From Strigomonas culicis (lineage: Eukaryota; Euglenozoa; Kinetoplastea; Trypanosomatida; Trypanosomatidae), in the NCBI GenBank assembly GCA_000482145.1, contig AUXH01000408.1, positions 1-17,694 on the forward strand: a stretch of DNA of 17,694 bases, written 5' to 3'. Positions 1-7,775 of the stretch are shown here, in pieces. Position 1 is the first letter of the stretch, and each line of letters starts with the position of its first letter. Both the position numbers and the translations under genes were made by a program. The notes beneath the pieces are model-generated. The model searched no databases, was not told the origin of the DNA, and saw only the letters and a list, made by a program, of their open reading frames with translations.

Positions 1-1252
1 GCCGCGAGGCCTCGCGCTCCGCGGACGCGGCAGGCCCCGCGGTGCTGTGGCGCGCGCCCGACACGGAGGGGCACCGCTCCGTGCGGCGCACGGTCACGTC
101 GAGGGAGGCCTTCTGATCCGTCGGGAAGTACCGAAACGGAATCGTGTACTCCTTCCAGTGCCCCTCCGGCATGTTGAACTTGGAGGTATTGAGCGAGAAG
201 CCCGCGACCTGCTTGCCGTTCTCCCACAGGGAAAAGCGCAGCTTCTCCGTGACGTCCGGCAGCAGCGTCACGCAAACGCGCTGTAAGTGCAGCAGGATTT
301 CCTTGGGGCTGGTGCACGTCACGTTGACGGAGTAGTACGTGAAGCAGCTGCTGTAGCGTAGCTTGAGATAGTACTCGCCGCCCAGCACGAAGGGCGCGGG
401 GTGGTCTAGGTCCATGGCGTCCGGCCGCACGAACACACGCTCCAGCACCAGGTGGATCTGCTCCTCGTCTCTGTGCAGCGACGCATCCCGCGACGCCGTC
501 ATGGCGCGCTGCGGCGGGGAGGTGGAGGAGCGGACGCCATCGTGGGCACTGCGGTGGATGGCCGGCGCGGCGCGGCTGCCAAGTGGCTCGGCCTCCTTGT
601 GCGTCTCCGGCAGCCGGATAGACCCCTTGGGGTGCTCCGGCAGGGCCGCGGCTGGCACGAGCGCGGGCGGTGCTAGCGATGAGGTAGGCACGGCCGCGTC
701 TGTGGAGCGCTCGCGCTCACTGAGCGACCGGCGTGGCGAGACCGTCTGGGGGGTGAAGATCACCTCTGTCGCGCGGGGGGTCTGCAGCGGCCGGGTCTTG
801 AGGGAGAAGAAGAGCTTGCCCATGATCTCCCCCGAGGCATCCCGCAGCTTGATGGCGTAGTTCTTCTTGGGCTTGTCGGCGTACGGCGCAGGATCGAGCG
901 TGCCCTTCGCAATGACGGGCAGGTCCCCGCCCTGGTACTCGCTGGGCTTGAGGTAGAAGCTCATCACGTCGGTCTCCACAGGCACATTGACGTGGGCCCG
1001 GGCACCGTCAAAGTTCAGCGCCATGTCTGCGCCGTTGTTCATGGAGTGGAAGAAGGTGGAGGAGGTGCGTCCGTCTGCCGCCGTATGAGCGGGGTTCATC
1101 GTGTTCTGCTTCGCGCGCGGCATAACGGTCCAGCAGCAGTGAAACGAGGACGCGTCCGGAATGCAGCGCTTGTTCTCATCTTCTCGAAACAGACTGGTGA
1201 ACGTAGCGATGTCGCACATGAACCGATACAGCGTAAAGCTCACTTCAATCAT
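1..1252 (-). CDS. Conserved hypothetical protein, possible tandem C2-like domains (3' end outside window)
   Basis: I do not recognise this gene. The frame is open from the ATG at 1252 to the left edge (about 417 codons), so the C-terminus is missing. The start is the first ATG after the predicted splice acceptor at 1396-1397. There is no other ATG in that leader, and the frame closes upstream with a TAG at 1331-1333. The protein begins MIEVSFTLYRFMCDIATF. Two regions look rich in beta strands: residues about 85-165, and about 280-390 after a Ser/Pro/Arg-rich linker (about 165-275). The alternating hydrophobic pattern and motifs such as FVLGGEYYLKLRYSS, FSLWENGKQVAGFSL and KEYTIPFRYFP resemble C2-type beta-sandwich proteins, but I see no clear calcium-binding aspartate set. 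The C2 reading is inference. That the frame is a real gene is well supported by its length, GC-rich coding character and position in the array. Confidence 0.75.
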   Translation of the reverse strand, partial: MIEVSFTLYRFMCDIATFTSLFREDENKRCIPDASSFHCCWTVMPRAKQNTMNPAHTAADGRTSSTFFHSMNNGADMALNFDGARAHVNVPVETDVMSFYLKPSEYQGGDLPVIAKGTLDPAPYADKPKKNYAIKLRDASGEIMGKLFFSLKTRPLQTPRATEVIFTPQTVSPRRSLSERERSTDAAVPTSSLAPPALVPAAALPEHPKGSIRLPETHKEAEPLGSRAAPAIHRSAHDGVRSSTSPPQRAMTASRDASLHRDEEQIHLVLERVFVRPDAMDLDHPAPFVLGGEYYLKLRYSSCFTYYSVNVTCTSPKEILLHLQRVCVTLLPDVTEKLRFSLWENGKQVAGFSLNTSKFNMPEGHWKEYTIPFRYFPTDQKASLDVTVRRTERCPSVSGARHSTAGPAASAEREASR

Positions 1253-1695
1253 GACGGCACCACACGCAGGACGAGGCGGGTAACTAGGATGGACCAGATC
1301 GTCAGATGGTTCAGTACAGGCCACGTAAGGCTACGATGAAGCACGTGATCACCACTTGTTGTTCAAACTAAATACAAGAAGTGGGTGTGTGGTTGCTGCG
1401 GAACAGAAGGAATGACACAAGTAGGATGCAGAAAAAGAGAGGAGGAGGAGGAGGGAGGGGGGGGGGAGGTTGCGACTTTGAAAGTGAACAATAAGACAGT
1501 CCAAAAACAAACAAACAAACAAACAAAATAAAAACGTATATCGATGCTTGTGGTAATAGAACTGTAGATAATTGTGTCGGCAGTGTTTATAACGGATGTA
1601 TTGTATCTAATAATCATATCTATTGTATCTACGTCGGTTCTAGCATAATCAAAACGACAACGTCTATATGGTACAAGTAAAAAAAAAAAGAGTTT
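1253..1695 (-). other. Intergenic spacer: 3' UTR of coiled-coil gene and 5' leader of C2-like gene
   Basis: No credible gene lies in this 443-base AT-rich spacer. It holds simple sequence (a CAAA repeat at about 1508-1527, and an 11-base direct repeat at 1599-1609 and 1621-1631), a long pyrimidine tract on the minus strand, and the splice acceptor listed separately. An 84-codon minus-strand frame here only translates the pyrimidine tract (runs of Pro, Ser and Phe). Confidence 0.75.
1396..1469 (-). promoter_or_regulatory. Polypyrimidine tract and spliced-leader acceptor for the C2-like gene
   Basis: On the minus strand, 1469 to 1430 is an uninterrupted 40-base pyrimidine run that includes ten consecutive C. 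The first AG downstream of it is at 1397-1396, within CCGCAG. This would give a 5' leader of about 143 bases with no upstream ATG. The signal type is established for trypanosomatids; the exact site is inference. Confidence 0.65.
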
Positions 1696-4557
1696 TCAGT
1701 GTGCTTCGTCTCGGTCGGAAAAACGAGTCAACCCCGTAACCTCCACCATGGGCATCTCCGATGTATTCATCGACGTGTGCTCCTGTTGGCGATTATTCCG
1801 GTTTGCGCTACCACGCATCTTAGCCAACACGTCCTCTTTGTCCGTGTCGTCGTCATCCAACTGGATAAGATTCGTGGAGAAGTCTGTGTCTTCACAAGGC
1901 ACTGAGCCCTCCATCCCGCTGTGCTCGACCGGCCAGGAGGGATCGTTCGGTGCGTTCGAGAAGGGCTTCACCGGGGAGGGTGAGCCCGCCGCGACCGGGC
2001 CGCGCCCGCGCGCCAGCACGTTGCCCATGTCCGCCTGCGGCGGCGGCCGCGCGGCGGCGGCGGGCCGCACGCCGCCGCCACGCTGGGTCGACATCATGAA
2101 CACCGCCGCGCTCGTCCCCTTCGCCGTCGGCTTGGAGCGGTTGCGCCGCGACGCCATCTCCCGCGTGATGTCCTGCAGCGCCACCATGGGCACCGCCACG
2201 CCGCGGCGGCTCAGCTCCTCCATGCGGCCCTTGAGCTCGCGCACCTCCTCCAGCATCTGCAGCCGCCGGGCCTCGAGCGCCTGCTTCTCGGCCTCGAGCT
2301 CCCTCGCGGAGGCCGCGTACTCCGTCGCGGCGCCTTCCAGCAGCCTGCGCTGCGCCTCCGCCTCCGCGCTCGTGCGCTGCAGCCCCTCGTAGAGCTGCAG
2401 CAGCCGTGACAGGTTGGTGTTCATGCGCGTCTGGATGCTGGGCATGGCGCCCGCGCCCCGGCCCACCCGCTCCACCATCGCGCGCCGCAGCGCACGCACC
2501 TCGTCCTCCTTCAGCACGTGGCGCTCCACGTGCTGCACCAGGCCGCCGATGCACCGCGTCAGCGTGTGCTCGACGAAGGCATCCGGCGCCGCGTCGTCGC
2601 CGGCGGGCCGCTCGCAGCAGGAGCGGGACAGCACGCGGCGCACGTCCTCGCTCCACCGCTTGCAGGTGTGGCTGGAGCGCTCGTGGAGGGAGAGCAGCTG
2701 GGCCCGCTTCGCCTGTAGCGTCTCCTCGAGGCGACGCAGCATGTCGGCGAAGGGCGTCACCGCCTGCCGCAGCCGCACCAGGTGGGTCGAGAGCTGCTTG
2801 ATGTTGGCGTCCGCCCGCTCCTTCAGCTGCGCCACTTGCGCCTCCTTGTCGCGGAGGGTGTGGCGCGTCACCTGCGCCGGCACGTTGTGCGTCAGCAGCT
2901 GCACGTCCGTCGATACCGCGTACTGCAGCTGGCGCACGCGCTCGCGCAGGCCCTCGACGGAGCAGCGCACGGCGGCTTCAATGCGGTTCGCCTCGCCGTT
3001 CGGAACCGTCCCGGCGGCCTGCGCCGCCTCTTGCTGAGTGGGGAAAAGCGCACGGCGCGCGGCCGCGACGCAGCGCTTCTCCTCCGCAATGCGCTGCCGG
3101 AACACGGCCAGGTCGGTCTGCCGTCTCGACAGAAGTGTTCGCTCCTCGGCGAGGAACTGCTCCTTCTGCGCGTCGAGTGCTTTCAGCAGGACGTGGCGCC
3201 CCGCGTCCAGGTTGCTCTGCGCCTTGGCGTACGACTCCTCGGAGGTGGCCAAGATCTCATTGCGGTAGTTCGTGAGCTGCTCCTGCGCGCGTTTCTTGCG
3301 CGCCTCGGCCTCCTTCGCGAACCACACCTTCACGCGCCCGACGATCATGTCCGACCGGTTCGACAGCGCTTTACGGTGTGTGCGGGAGAACTCGTCGAAC
3401 TCCTTGTCGCGCTTGTCGCGGAAGGCGAGCAGCTTGTTCTTCCGCGTCTGGCGGTCCCGCAGCACAACATCCTGCCGCTGCTGCGACGCGTTGAACATTT
3501 CCTCCTGCAGCGTGCGGCGCAGGAGCGGCTTCGCGTGCGCCGAGAAGTCGTTGCGCACTTCGGTGATCAGGCGCACCAGGCGCGATTCCAAGTCCCTTGC
3601 TGCCGTCGTCCCTGCAGGCAACTCCGCGGCGCTTGCGCGCATTTGCTCGACGGCCTCTCGTTTCTGCGACAAGGCCGTCTCGCTCTCTTTAATCTCGTTC
3701 TGCAGCTTCTGCACAGCATCCTTCCACTGCTGGACACACTCCGCCTTGTACGCAGCCATGTCACGCTCGAGCTGTGCAGCCTGTAACGACTTTTCCTGCT
3801 TCCCTGCCGCGGCCGCCGCGGCCTCCTTCGCTTCACGCTCCTTCCTGTGCTCTTCTCTCTTGCTTCCGAGTGCCTGTAGCTCTGTGCGCAAGCCCTTCAC
3901 TTCCATGCAGAGAGGGTTCGTTTCATCCTCATAGGAAGCAATATTCGTTTCGGCCTGCTTTATCTCGGAGGATAGTCGGTTCAGCTCCTGCATCAGCTCC
4001 ACCTTCTTTTGGTAGGTCGCATCGACGGGCGAAGCGGTGGCGGTGACAAAGCTGGGTGACGCCGCGCCTTGGCTCGTGCCTGCTGCCGCCCGTGCCGGCG
4101 GTGCGGGAACATCGTCGTCAAAGTCTAAGAAGTCCAACTTTGCCTTTGCAGCCGCAGGAGGCGGCGCATAGGCAAGCGCCGGAGCCGGAGGGGCCGCAGC
4201 CGCAGGCACATCGTCATCGAAGTTGACAAAATCTAAAGCGTCGCTCGGCGGCGGCCTGCGTGCTGGCGGAGGGGCGCCCGCGGACGCCGCAGTCATCGTG
4301 TTGCTACCCCCCTGAGGCGGCGGGGGGCCGACTGGGCTATCATCGAAGTTCAAAAAGTCGAGCGGCTCGCGGCCGCGCGTGGGCTGAGGCGTCACCACAG
4401 GGGGGGCCGCACTCGAGGCTGCCGCGTGCGGTGGCGATGCGACCGGCCCGTCGCCCATCAGCCAGTCGGGCATGTTGGACGACGCCGCGGGTGGAGGAGG
4501 CATGCCCGAGCCGGCACCGGCAGCGGCCTTACGCCGACCTGCAACAGGAGCAGACAT
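1696..4557 (-). CDS. Large coiled-coil protein with N-terminal disordered region and triple LDF-FDD motif
   Basis: This 953-residue protein has three parts. Residues 1-170 are disordered and rich in Pro and Ala, with a DWL motif at 31-33. They also hold three copies of an aromatic-acidic motif: LDFLNFDDSP at 66-75, LDFVNFDDDVP at 108-118 and LDFLDFDDDVP at 141-151. Residues about 175-830 are charged and mostly alpha-helical, with long coiled-coil stretches (for example 175-300, 340-480, 545-640 and 710-800). The tail, about 830-953, is low complexity and includes a DDDDTDKED acidic patch. There are no membrane segments. The plan (short motifs including DWL, then a long coiled coil) recalls the transition-fibre protein FBF1 and other basal-body or cytoskeletal scaffolds. 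That resemblance is architectural only and I do not claim orthology. The ATG at 4557 is chosen because it follows a good acceptor at 4644-4643. An AG lying within codons 6-7 might instead force use of Met19 (4503). Confidence 0.85.
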   Translation of the reverse strand: MSAPVAGRRKAAAGAGSGMPPPPAASSNMPDWLMGDGPVASPPHAAASSAAPPVVTPQPTRGREPLDFLNFDDSPVGPPPPQGGSNTMTAASAGAPPPARRPPPSDALDFVNFDDDVPAAAAPPAPALAYAPPPAAAKAKLDFLDFDDDVPAPPARAAAGTSQGAASPSFVTATASPVDATYQKKVELMQELNRLSSEIKQAETNIASYEDETNPLCMEVKGLRTELQALGSKREEHRKEREAKEAAAAAAGKQEKSLQAAQLERDMAAYKAECVQQWKDAVQKLQNEIKESETALSQKREAVEQMRASAAELPAGTTAARDLESRLVRLITEVRNDFSAHAKPLLRRTLQEEMFNASQQRQDVVLRDRQTRKNKLLAFRDKRDKEFDEFSRTHRKALSNRSDMIVGRVKVWFAKEAEARKKRAQEQLTNYRNEILATSEESYAKAQSNLDAGRHVLLKALDAQKEQFLAEERTLLSRRQTDLAVFRQRIAEEKRCVAAARRALFPTQQEAAQAAGTVPNGEANRIEAAVRCSVEGLRERVRQLQYAVSTDVQLLTHNVPAQVTRHTLRDKEAQVAQLKERADANIKQLSTHLVRLRQAVTPFADMLRRLEETLQAKRAQLLSLHERSSHTCKRWSEDVRRVLSRSCCERPAGDDAAPDAFVEHTLTRCIGGLVQHVERHVLKEDEVRALRRAMVERVGRGAGAMPSIQTRMNTNLSRLLQLYEGLQRTSAEAEAQRRLLEGAATEYAASARELEAEKQALEARRLQMLEEVRELKGRMEELSRRGVAVPMVALQDITREMASRRNRSKPTAKGTSAAVFMMSTQRGGGVRPAAAARPPPQADMGNVLARGRGPVAAGSPSPVKPFSNAPNDPSWPVEHSGMEGSVPCEDTDFSTNLIQLDDDDTDKEDVLAKMRGSANRNNRQQEHTSMNTSEMPMVEVTGLTRFSDRDEAH
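4108..4362 (-). repeat. Three coding repeats of the LDF-x-x-FDD motif
   Basis: Three short repeats are encoded at 4362-4333, 4236-4207 and 4137-4108, spaced 33-42 residues apart in a Pro/Ala-rich linker. The core is L-D-F-[LV]-[ND]-F-D-D, followed by [SD] and Val/Pro. The core is held while the linkers vary, which suggests repeated short linear binding motifs rather than a folded domain. Confidence 0.75.
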
Positions 4558-5051
4558 CGCAGACGCACACCAAAAAAAAAAAAAGAACAGGGATCGAAAT
4601 GTTCAGTCCGGAGACGCGACCTCCTCACAATAATTTACAAATCTGTAAGAGAATAAAAACAGACGGTATACAATGGGGAGAGAAGACGCACACAGATGGA
4701 AGCAAGAAACACAGAGTTGGTGTTGTTCGTGATGCACTGCCCAATAACCTAACGCCAAGTCAACACAAGCGGTACGTTGTGCTGCTGCAAAGAAGTGGAG
4801 TATATATAAAGAAAAAACGGAGGACTTGTTTGGTAAGCAATATGTACAGATAATAATACAGTTATACAGATAAGATACAAACGGATAGATACTTGGCAGA
4901 CTAACCTTCCCTTTTCTTTTTTTTTACATGACTCTTCGGGGTGTACAGACATGATACACGTCATTAGCGTATTCCTCCGTCGCCTGGTATCGCTCTTTCT
5001 AAAGGAGAGGAGCTAGGGGGAGAGAGAGTATTCATTCAGAGCGTACCGTGT
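4558..5051 (-). other. Intergenic spacer: 3' UTR of BBOF1-like gene and 5' leader of coiled-coil gene
   Basis: This 494-base AT-rich spacer has no credible gene. Small frames here have neither coding bias nor recognisable protein sequence. It contains the acceptor at 4643-4644, a run of 13 T (minus strand, 4584-4572) just before the start codon, and short GATA/TACAGATA-rich simple sequence at about 4850-4890. Confidence 0.75.
4643..4669 (-). promoter_or_regulatory. Polypyrimidine tract and spliced-leader acceptor for the coiled-coil gene
   Basis: The minus strand reads a T-rich tract ending CTCTTACAG, with the AG at 4644-4643. The 5' leader would be 85 bases, with no upstream ATG. A second pyrimidine run, T13 at 4584-4572, lies only 14 bases before the ATG and has its first AG inside the coding region (4540-4539). 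Confidence 0.6.
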
Positions 5052-6572
5052 TCATTGCTGTGTCAGGAACGTATCAGAGGGATCCATTGGCTGCCCGCTA
5101 TTCCCCGTCGTCCCCTTAGCGCGTTCCGTGTCCTGCGGGGGATTGCGCTGTTTGCGTTGCTGTTGCTGCTGCAGCCGCTTAAACAGGTATCGTATGACAC
5201 GCTCCTTTTCCGACCACGAGAGGGACGCGATGTCAACGCTCTGCAGCTCCTTCAAGGTCGGAGACGCAGAAAGCCGCGATGCCGCCTCCCCGCCATCCCC
5301 CATCGCGCTTGCCGTGGGATAGGCGTTGGGAAGCCCGCTCTCCTCAAAGTAGTCCTCCGCAGGTGGGGGACTGCTGGACTCCAAGTTGGGCTGCAGGTAC
5401 GCCGGATACGACCCTGCGGTTCGCACCAGGACGCCGTCCGTATCATAGGTCGTGGCGATGGGTGGCAGTGGTTGCGCCGGTTTGCTGCTCCCCTTCTTGG
5501 CGCTCTCTAACATGGGGAACCCTTTTTTGCTCGTGGTCCACTTCTGTTTCGGCCTGCTGTCGCTCTTATCACTGACAAGCAGCCGGCTCTGGTTCTCGAG
5601 ACGGAGCGCGGTCGTGGTTGTGTGGCCGCTGAGCGTGTCGGTGGTGCCGCACGGCATGCTGAGTACGTGGCGGCGGCGCTCCAGCAGCACCTCCTGCCGC
5701 ACCTCCCGCAGCGCCACGTAGAAGAACTGCTCGAGCTCGCCGCGCTGCTCCAGCAGCTGCGAGGACACGCCGCGCAGTTTCGTCAGCTCCTGCAGCAGCC
5801 GCTGCGCATCGCAGCGCGCCTCGTCGCGCTGGCGCGTCAGCGCGGCGACTTCCTTCCGATGCGCCGTCGCCTCCTTCGCGAGGCGCTCCTCGTACGACTC
5901 GGCGACCGCCGTCAGGTTGCTGTCGAGCTCACGCACCTGCGACCGCAGCTCCGCGATGACCTTCTTCTGCTTGACGCTCCTCACGAGGAGGTCCTTCTCG
6001 GCGGCCGCGGCCACCTCCGCCTCGCGCCGCAGCGCCACGTTCTGATCCGCCAGGACGTCGGCGCTCCGCCGCGTCGCCTCAATGTCGCGCGCCAGCAGCA
6101 CCTTGTCCTTGGCGAGGTTGAAGTTCTCGTCGTGGATCTCGCGCGTGCGCACGTCCAGCAGCCGCGTCGCGCGTGCCTCGATCTCCTCCTCGCGCACCTG
6201 ACGCGTGTCCGCCGTCGTGGCGCGCGTCTTGACGCGCTCTTCTAGTGTCTCCATGCGCGCCTGCGTGGCCTCCGTCTTGTACCGCTCCACCTCCGCCAGG
6301 TACTTATCGCGCATCAGCTTGAGGCGCTCCTCGACGGCGTCCTTGACGTCGACAAAGTGGGCGAGCTCGTTCAGCTGAGAGGCCATCTCCCGCACGGTGC
6401 CGTAGAGCTGGTCAATTCTACTATCCTTCTCCTTCAGCACCTGGAGGGTGTCCCACAGCTGATGGCGCAGTACCATCGGGTCCGTCTCTTCAGAGAGATC
6501 CGGTATCCTCTTGGACTCCGGTCTTTCCCCACCCATCGATCCTCTGCCAGCTTTAGAATTAGGGCGTGACAT
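5052..6572 (-). CDS. BBOF1: BBOF1-like (basal body-orientation factor 1, DUF4515 family) coiled-coil protein
   Basis: This 506-residue protein is dominated by a coiled coil from about 35 to 300. The coil ends in a conserved-looking segment at 279-295 (ELEQFFYVALREVRQEVLL). Such a segment, in which a Glu-rich coil runs into an EQFF-x-x-AL-x-EV motif, is typical of the DUF4515 proteins BBOF1/CCDC176 and relatives. A second helical motif, LSWSEKERVIRYLFKRLQ, lies near residues 455-475 and resembles the short C-terminal helix I recall from BBOF1. It is followed by a five-glutamine run and a Pro/Gln-rich tail. Known members act at ciliary basal bodies and axonemal doublets. The ATG at 6572 (MSRPNSK) is chosen because the frame upstream, back to 6725, only translates the pyrimidine-rich leader into a false hydrophobic stretch, and predicted splice acceptors lie between the two. 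The family call is from motif memory, not a search. Another DUF4515 or ciliary coiled-coil protein is the main alternative. Confidence 0.7.
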   Translation of the reverse strand: MSRPNSKAGRGSMGGERPESKRIPDLSEETDPMVLRHQLWDTLQVLKEKDSRIDQLYGTVREMASQLNELAHFVDVKDAVEERLKLMRDKYLAEVERYKTEATQARMETLEERVKTRATTADTRQVREEEIEARATRLLDVRTREIHDENFNLAKDKVLLARDIEATRRSADVLADQNVALRREAEVAAAAEKDLLVRSVKQKKVIAELRSQVRELDSNLTAVAESYEERLAKEATAHRKEVAALTRQRDEARCDAQRLLQELTKLRGVSSQLLEQRGELEQFFYVALREVRQEVLLERRRHVLSMPCGTTDTLSGHTTTTALRLENQSRLLVSDKSDSRPKQKWTTSKKGFPMLESAKKGSSKPAQPLPPIATTYDTDGVLVRTAGSYPAYLQPNLESSSPPPAEDYFEESGLPNAYPTASAMGDGGEAASRLSASPTLKELQSVDIASLSWSEKERVIRYLFKRLQQQQQRKQRNPPQDTERAKGTTGNSGQPMDPSDTFLTQQ

Positions 6573-6989
6573 GCTAAAAGAAAGTAACAGCTGCTCTTGT
6601 ATACTGCTGCATTCAGCATGGCAACACAAATCAAAAAGAGAATAAGATCGCGAAAGAACAATGCAACAGAAGAACAAGAAAAAGGGGGATGAGATTGGGG
6701 TAAACACCAACAAGGACACACACAAAAATAGGAGTGCATGCGTTCTTAGTAGTAAAGTATAAGATTAGAATGGATACAAAGAGTGCACTTTTCTGGTGTT
6801 TTTTTTTCCTTTTCGACCCTTCACAACGATGCAAAATTTGTGTACAGTATGAAGGACGAGAGAGAAAAAAAAAAGGATAATAAGGAGAACTGGAAATACA
6901 CTGTCATATTATACAGTTAATATCCAAAATAGGATTCACATTGGGACGCGACTTCTTTTCGGTGGTGAGGGGATGTGTGTTCACACCCC
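6573..6989 (-). other. Intergenic spacer: 3' UTR of OTU1 gene and 5' leader of BBOF1-like gene
   Basis: This 417-base spacer holds no supported gene. It is A/T-rich with several homopolymer runs (near 6801-6808 and 6866-6873). Upstream of the BBOF1-like start it carries a T/C-rich leader on the minus strand. Confidence 0.75.
6604..6690 (-). promoter_or_regulatory. Polypyrimidine-rich region and spliced-leader acceptors for the BBOF1-like gene
   Basis: The minus strand from about 6690 to 6625 is rich in T and C. AG dinucleotides follow at 6608-6607 and 6605-6604 (GCAGCAG). Use of either would leave a 5' leader of about 31-35 bases and remove the upstream ATG codons at about 6620-6610, supporting 6572 as the start. 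Confidence 0.5.
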
Positions 6990-7775
6990 TCACGCCACCT
7001 TAGCCCCCTCTTCCTTGACGAAGCGCTTGGCGCGCTCCACCACGACATCGTCACGGGTGTTGAAGAGTACCTGGTCGTCACGCTCGGAGGGGCAGCTGAA
7101 GTGCGGGTTCATCGCAATGCAGTCGTAGTGGTTCCCCGTGTAGACGACAAAGGCGCGGAGGCTGTAGCCCTCGTCGGTGCCGAAGCGCTGCACCGTCGAC
7201 GACTGGAGGTCGAGTGCGTAGATCTCCGTCTTGTAGATGTAGCTCAGGATCTGCAGCTCCACGCCGCCGCCCCACGAGTTGGGTTGAATGAGCCACTGCG
7301 CGTAGCTGGTCGCGCTCATGCCGAGCGTCTCCTCGTTGAACATGACAGGGTTGTTCAGCACGGCCTCCACACACTGACGACGCAGCTTGGGGCCGTCCGT
7401 CCTGCTCTTGTCGCACAGCACGTAGGCACACGCGTGGAACAGGCACGAGTTGTCGCCAGGGCACACGCGGCGCGTGAAGTGGTAGCGGTCGCCCACCGGT
7501 GGCACGTACTTCTCACCCGTGTTGCCGTTCTGTACGCTCGCCGTGCCGCGCTGGATGACGAGCACATCGTTGTTGCGCAGCGAGCACTTGCCCACGACGG
7601 CGTCCTCCGCCAGCTTCAGCTCCTTGGGCGGGAAGCCACTAAGCACCTTGAGCTGCTCTACGGGAATGTCCGTCAGGCTCTCTATTTCGTACAGGACACC
7701 GATCCACGGCGCCTCCTCATCTACCTCCAGCGAAACCGGGGTCGAGGAGGTTGGTAGGCGCAGGCGAAGTCGCAT
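6990..7775 (-). CDS. OTU1: OTU1/YOD1-type ubiquitin thioesterase (OTU deubiquitinase)
   Basis: This 261-residue cysteine protease would cleave ubiquitin chains. The family works with p97/VCP (Cdc48) in ER-associated degradation. Residues 1-77 form an N-terminal UBX-like beta-grasp region (MRLRLRLPTS ... LRNNDVLVIQRG), the part that contacts Cdc48 in known Otu1. The OTU domain follows from about residue 99. Its catalytic loop is PGDNSCLFHA with Asp108 and Cys111 as the predicted oxyanion/nucleophile residues, and the general base is His216 in YTGNHYDCIA, followed by Asp218. The internal landmarks WGGGVELQILS and AMNPHF also match the family. Yeast Otu1 (about 301 residues) and human YOD1 (about 348) end in a C2H2 zinc finger. 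Here the protein ends about 20 residues after the OTU domain without a Cys/His pair, so the finger is absent. The ATG at 7775 starts directly on the UBX-like strand. Confidence 0.93.
   Translation of the reverse strand: MRLRLRLPTSSTPVSLEVDEEAPWIGVLYEIESLTDIPVEQLKVLSGFPPKELKLAEDAVVGKCSLRNNDVLVIQRGTASVQNGNTGEKYVPPVGDRYHFTRRVCPGDNSCLFHACAYVLCDKSRTDGPKLRRQCVEAVLNNPVMFNEETLGMSATSYAQWLIQPNSWGGGVELQILSYIYKTEIYALDLQSSTVQRFGTDEGYSLRAFVVYTGNHYDCIAMNPHFSCPSERDDQVLFNTRDDVVVERAKRFVKEEGAKVA

Noticed and set aside
1363..1617. 84-codon minus-strand frame
   Set aside because: It spans the spacer and encodes poly-Pro and poly-Ser from the pyrimidine tract, with no protein-like sequence.
4108..4362. Tandem DNA repeat or mobile insertion in the coiled-coil gene
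   Set aside because: The similarity is confined to about ten codons per copy, with unrelated linkers, so it is a repeated protein motif rather than a duplicated DNA block.
4749..4964. 71-codon minus-strand frame in the spacer
   Set aside because: It is short, AT-rich, unlike the GC-rich coding regions, and made of simple sequence.
6573..6725. N-terminal extension of the BBOF1-like gene with a hydrophobic, signal-peptide-like stretch
   Set aside because: It translates a T/C-rich leader into Phe, Leu and Ser. Predicted splice acceptors at 6604-6608 lie downstream of it, so it is unlikely to be in the mRNA.
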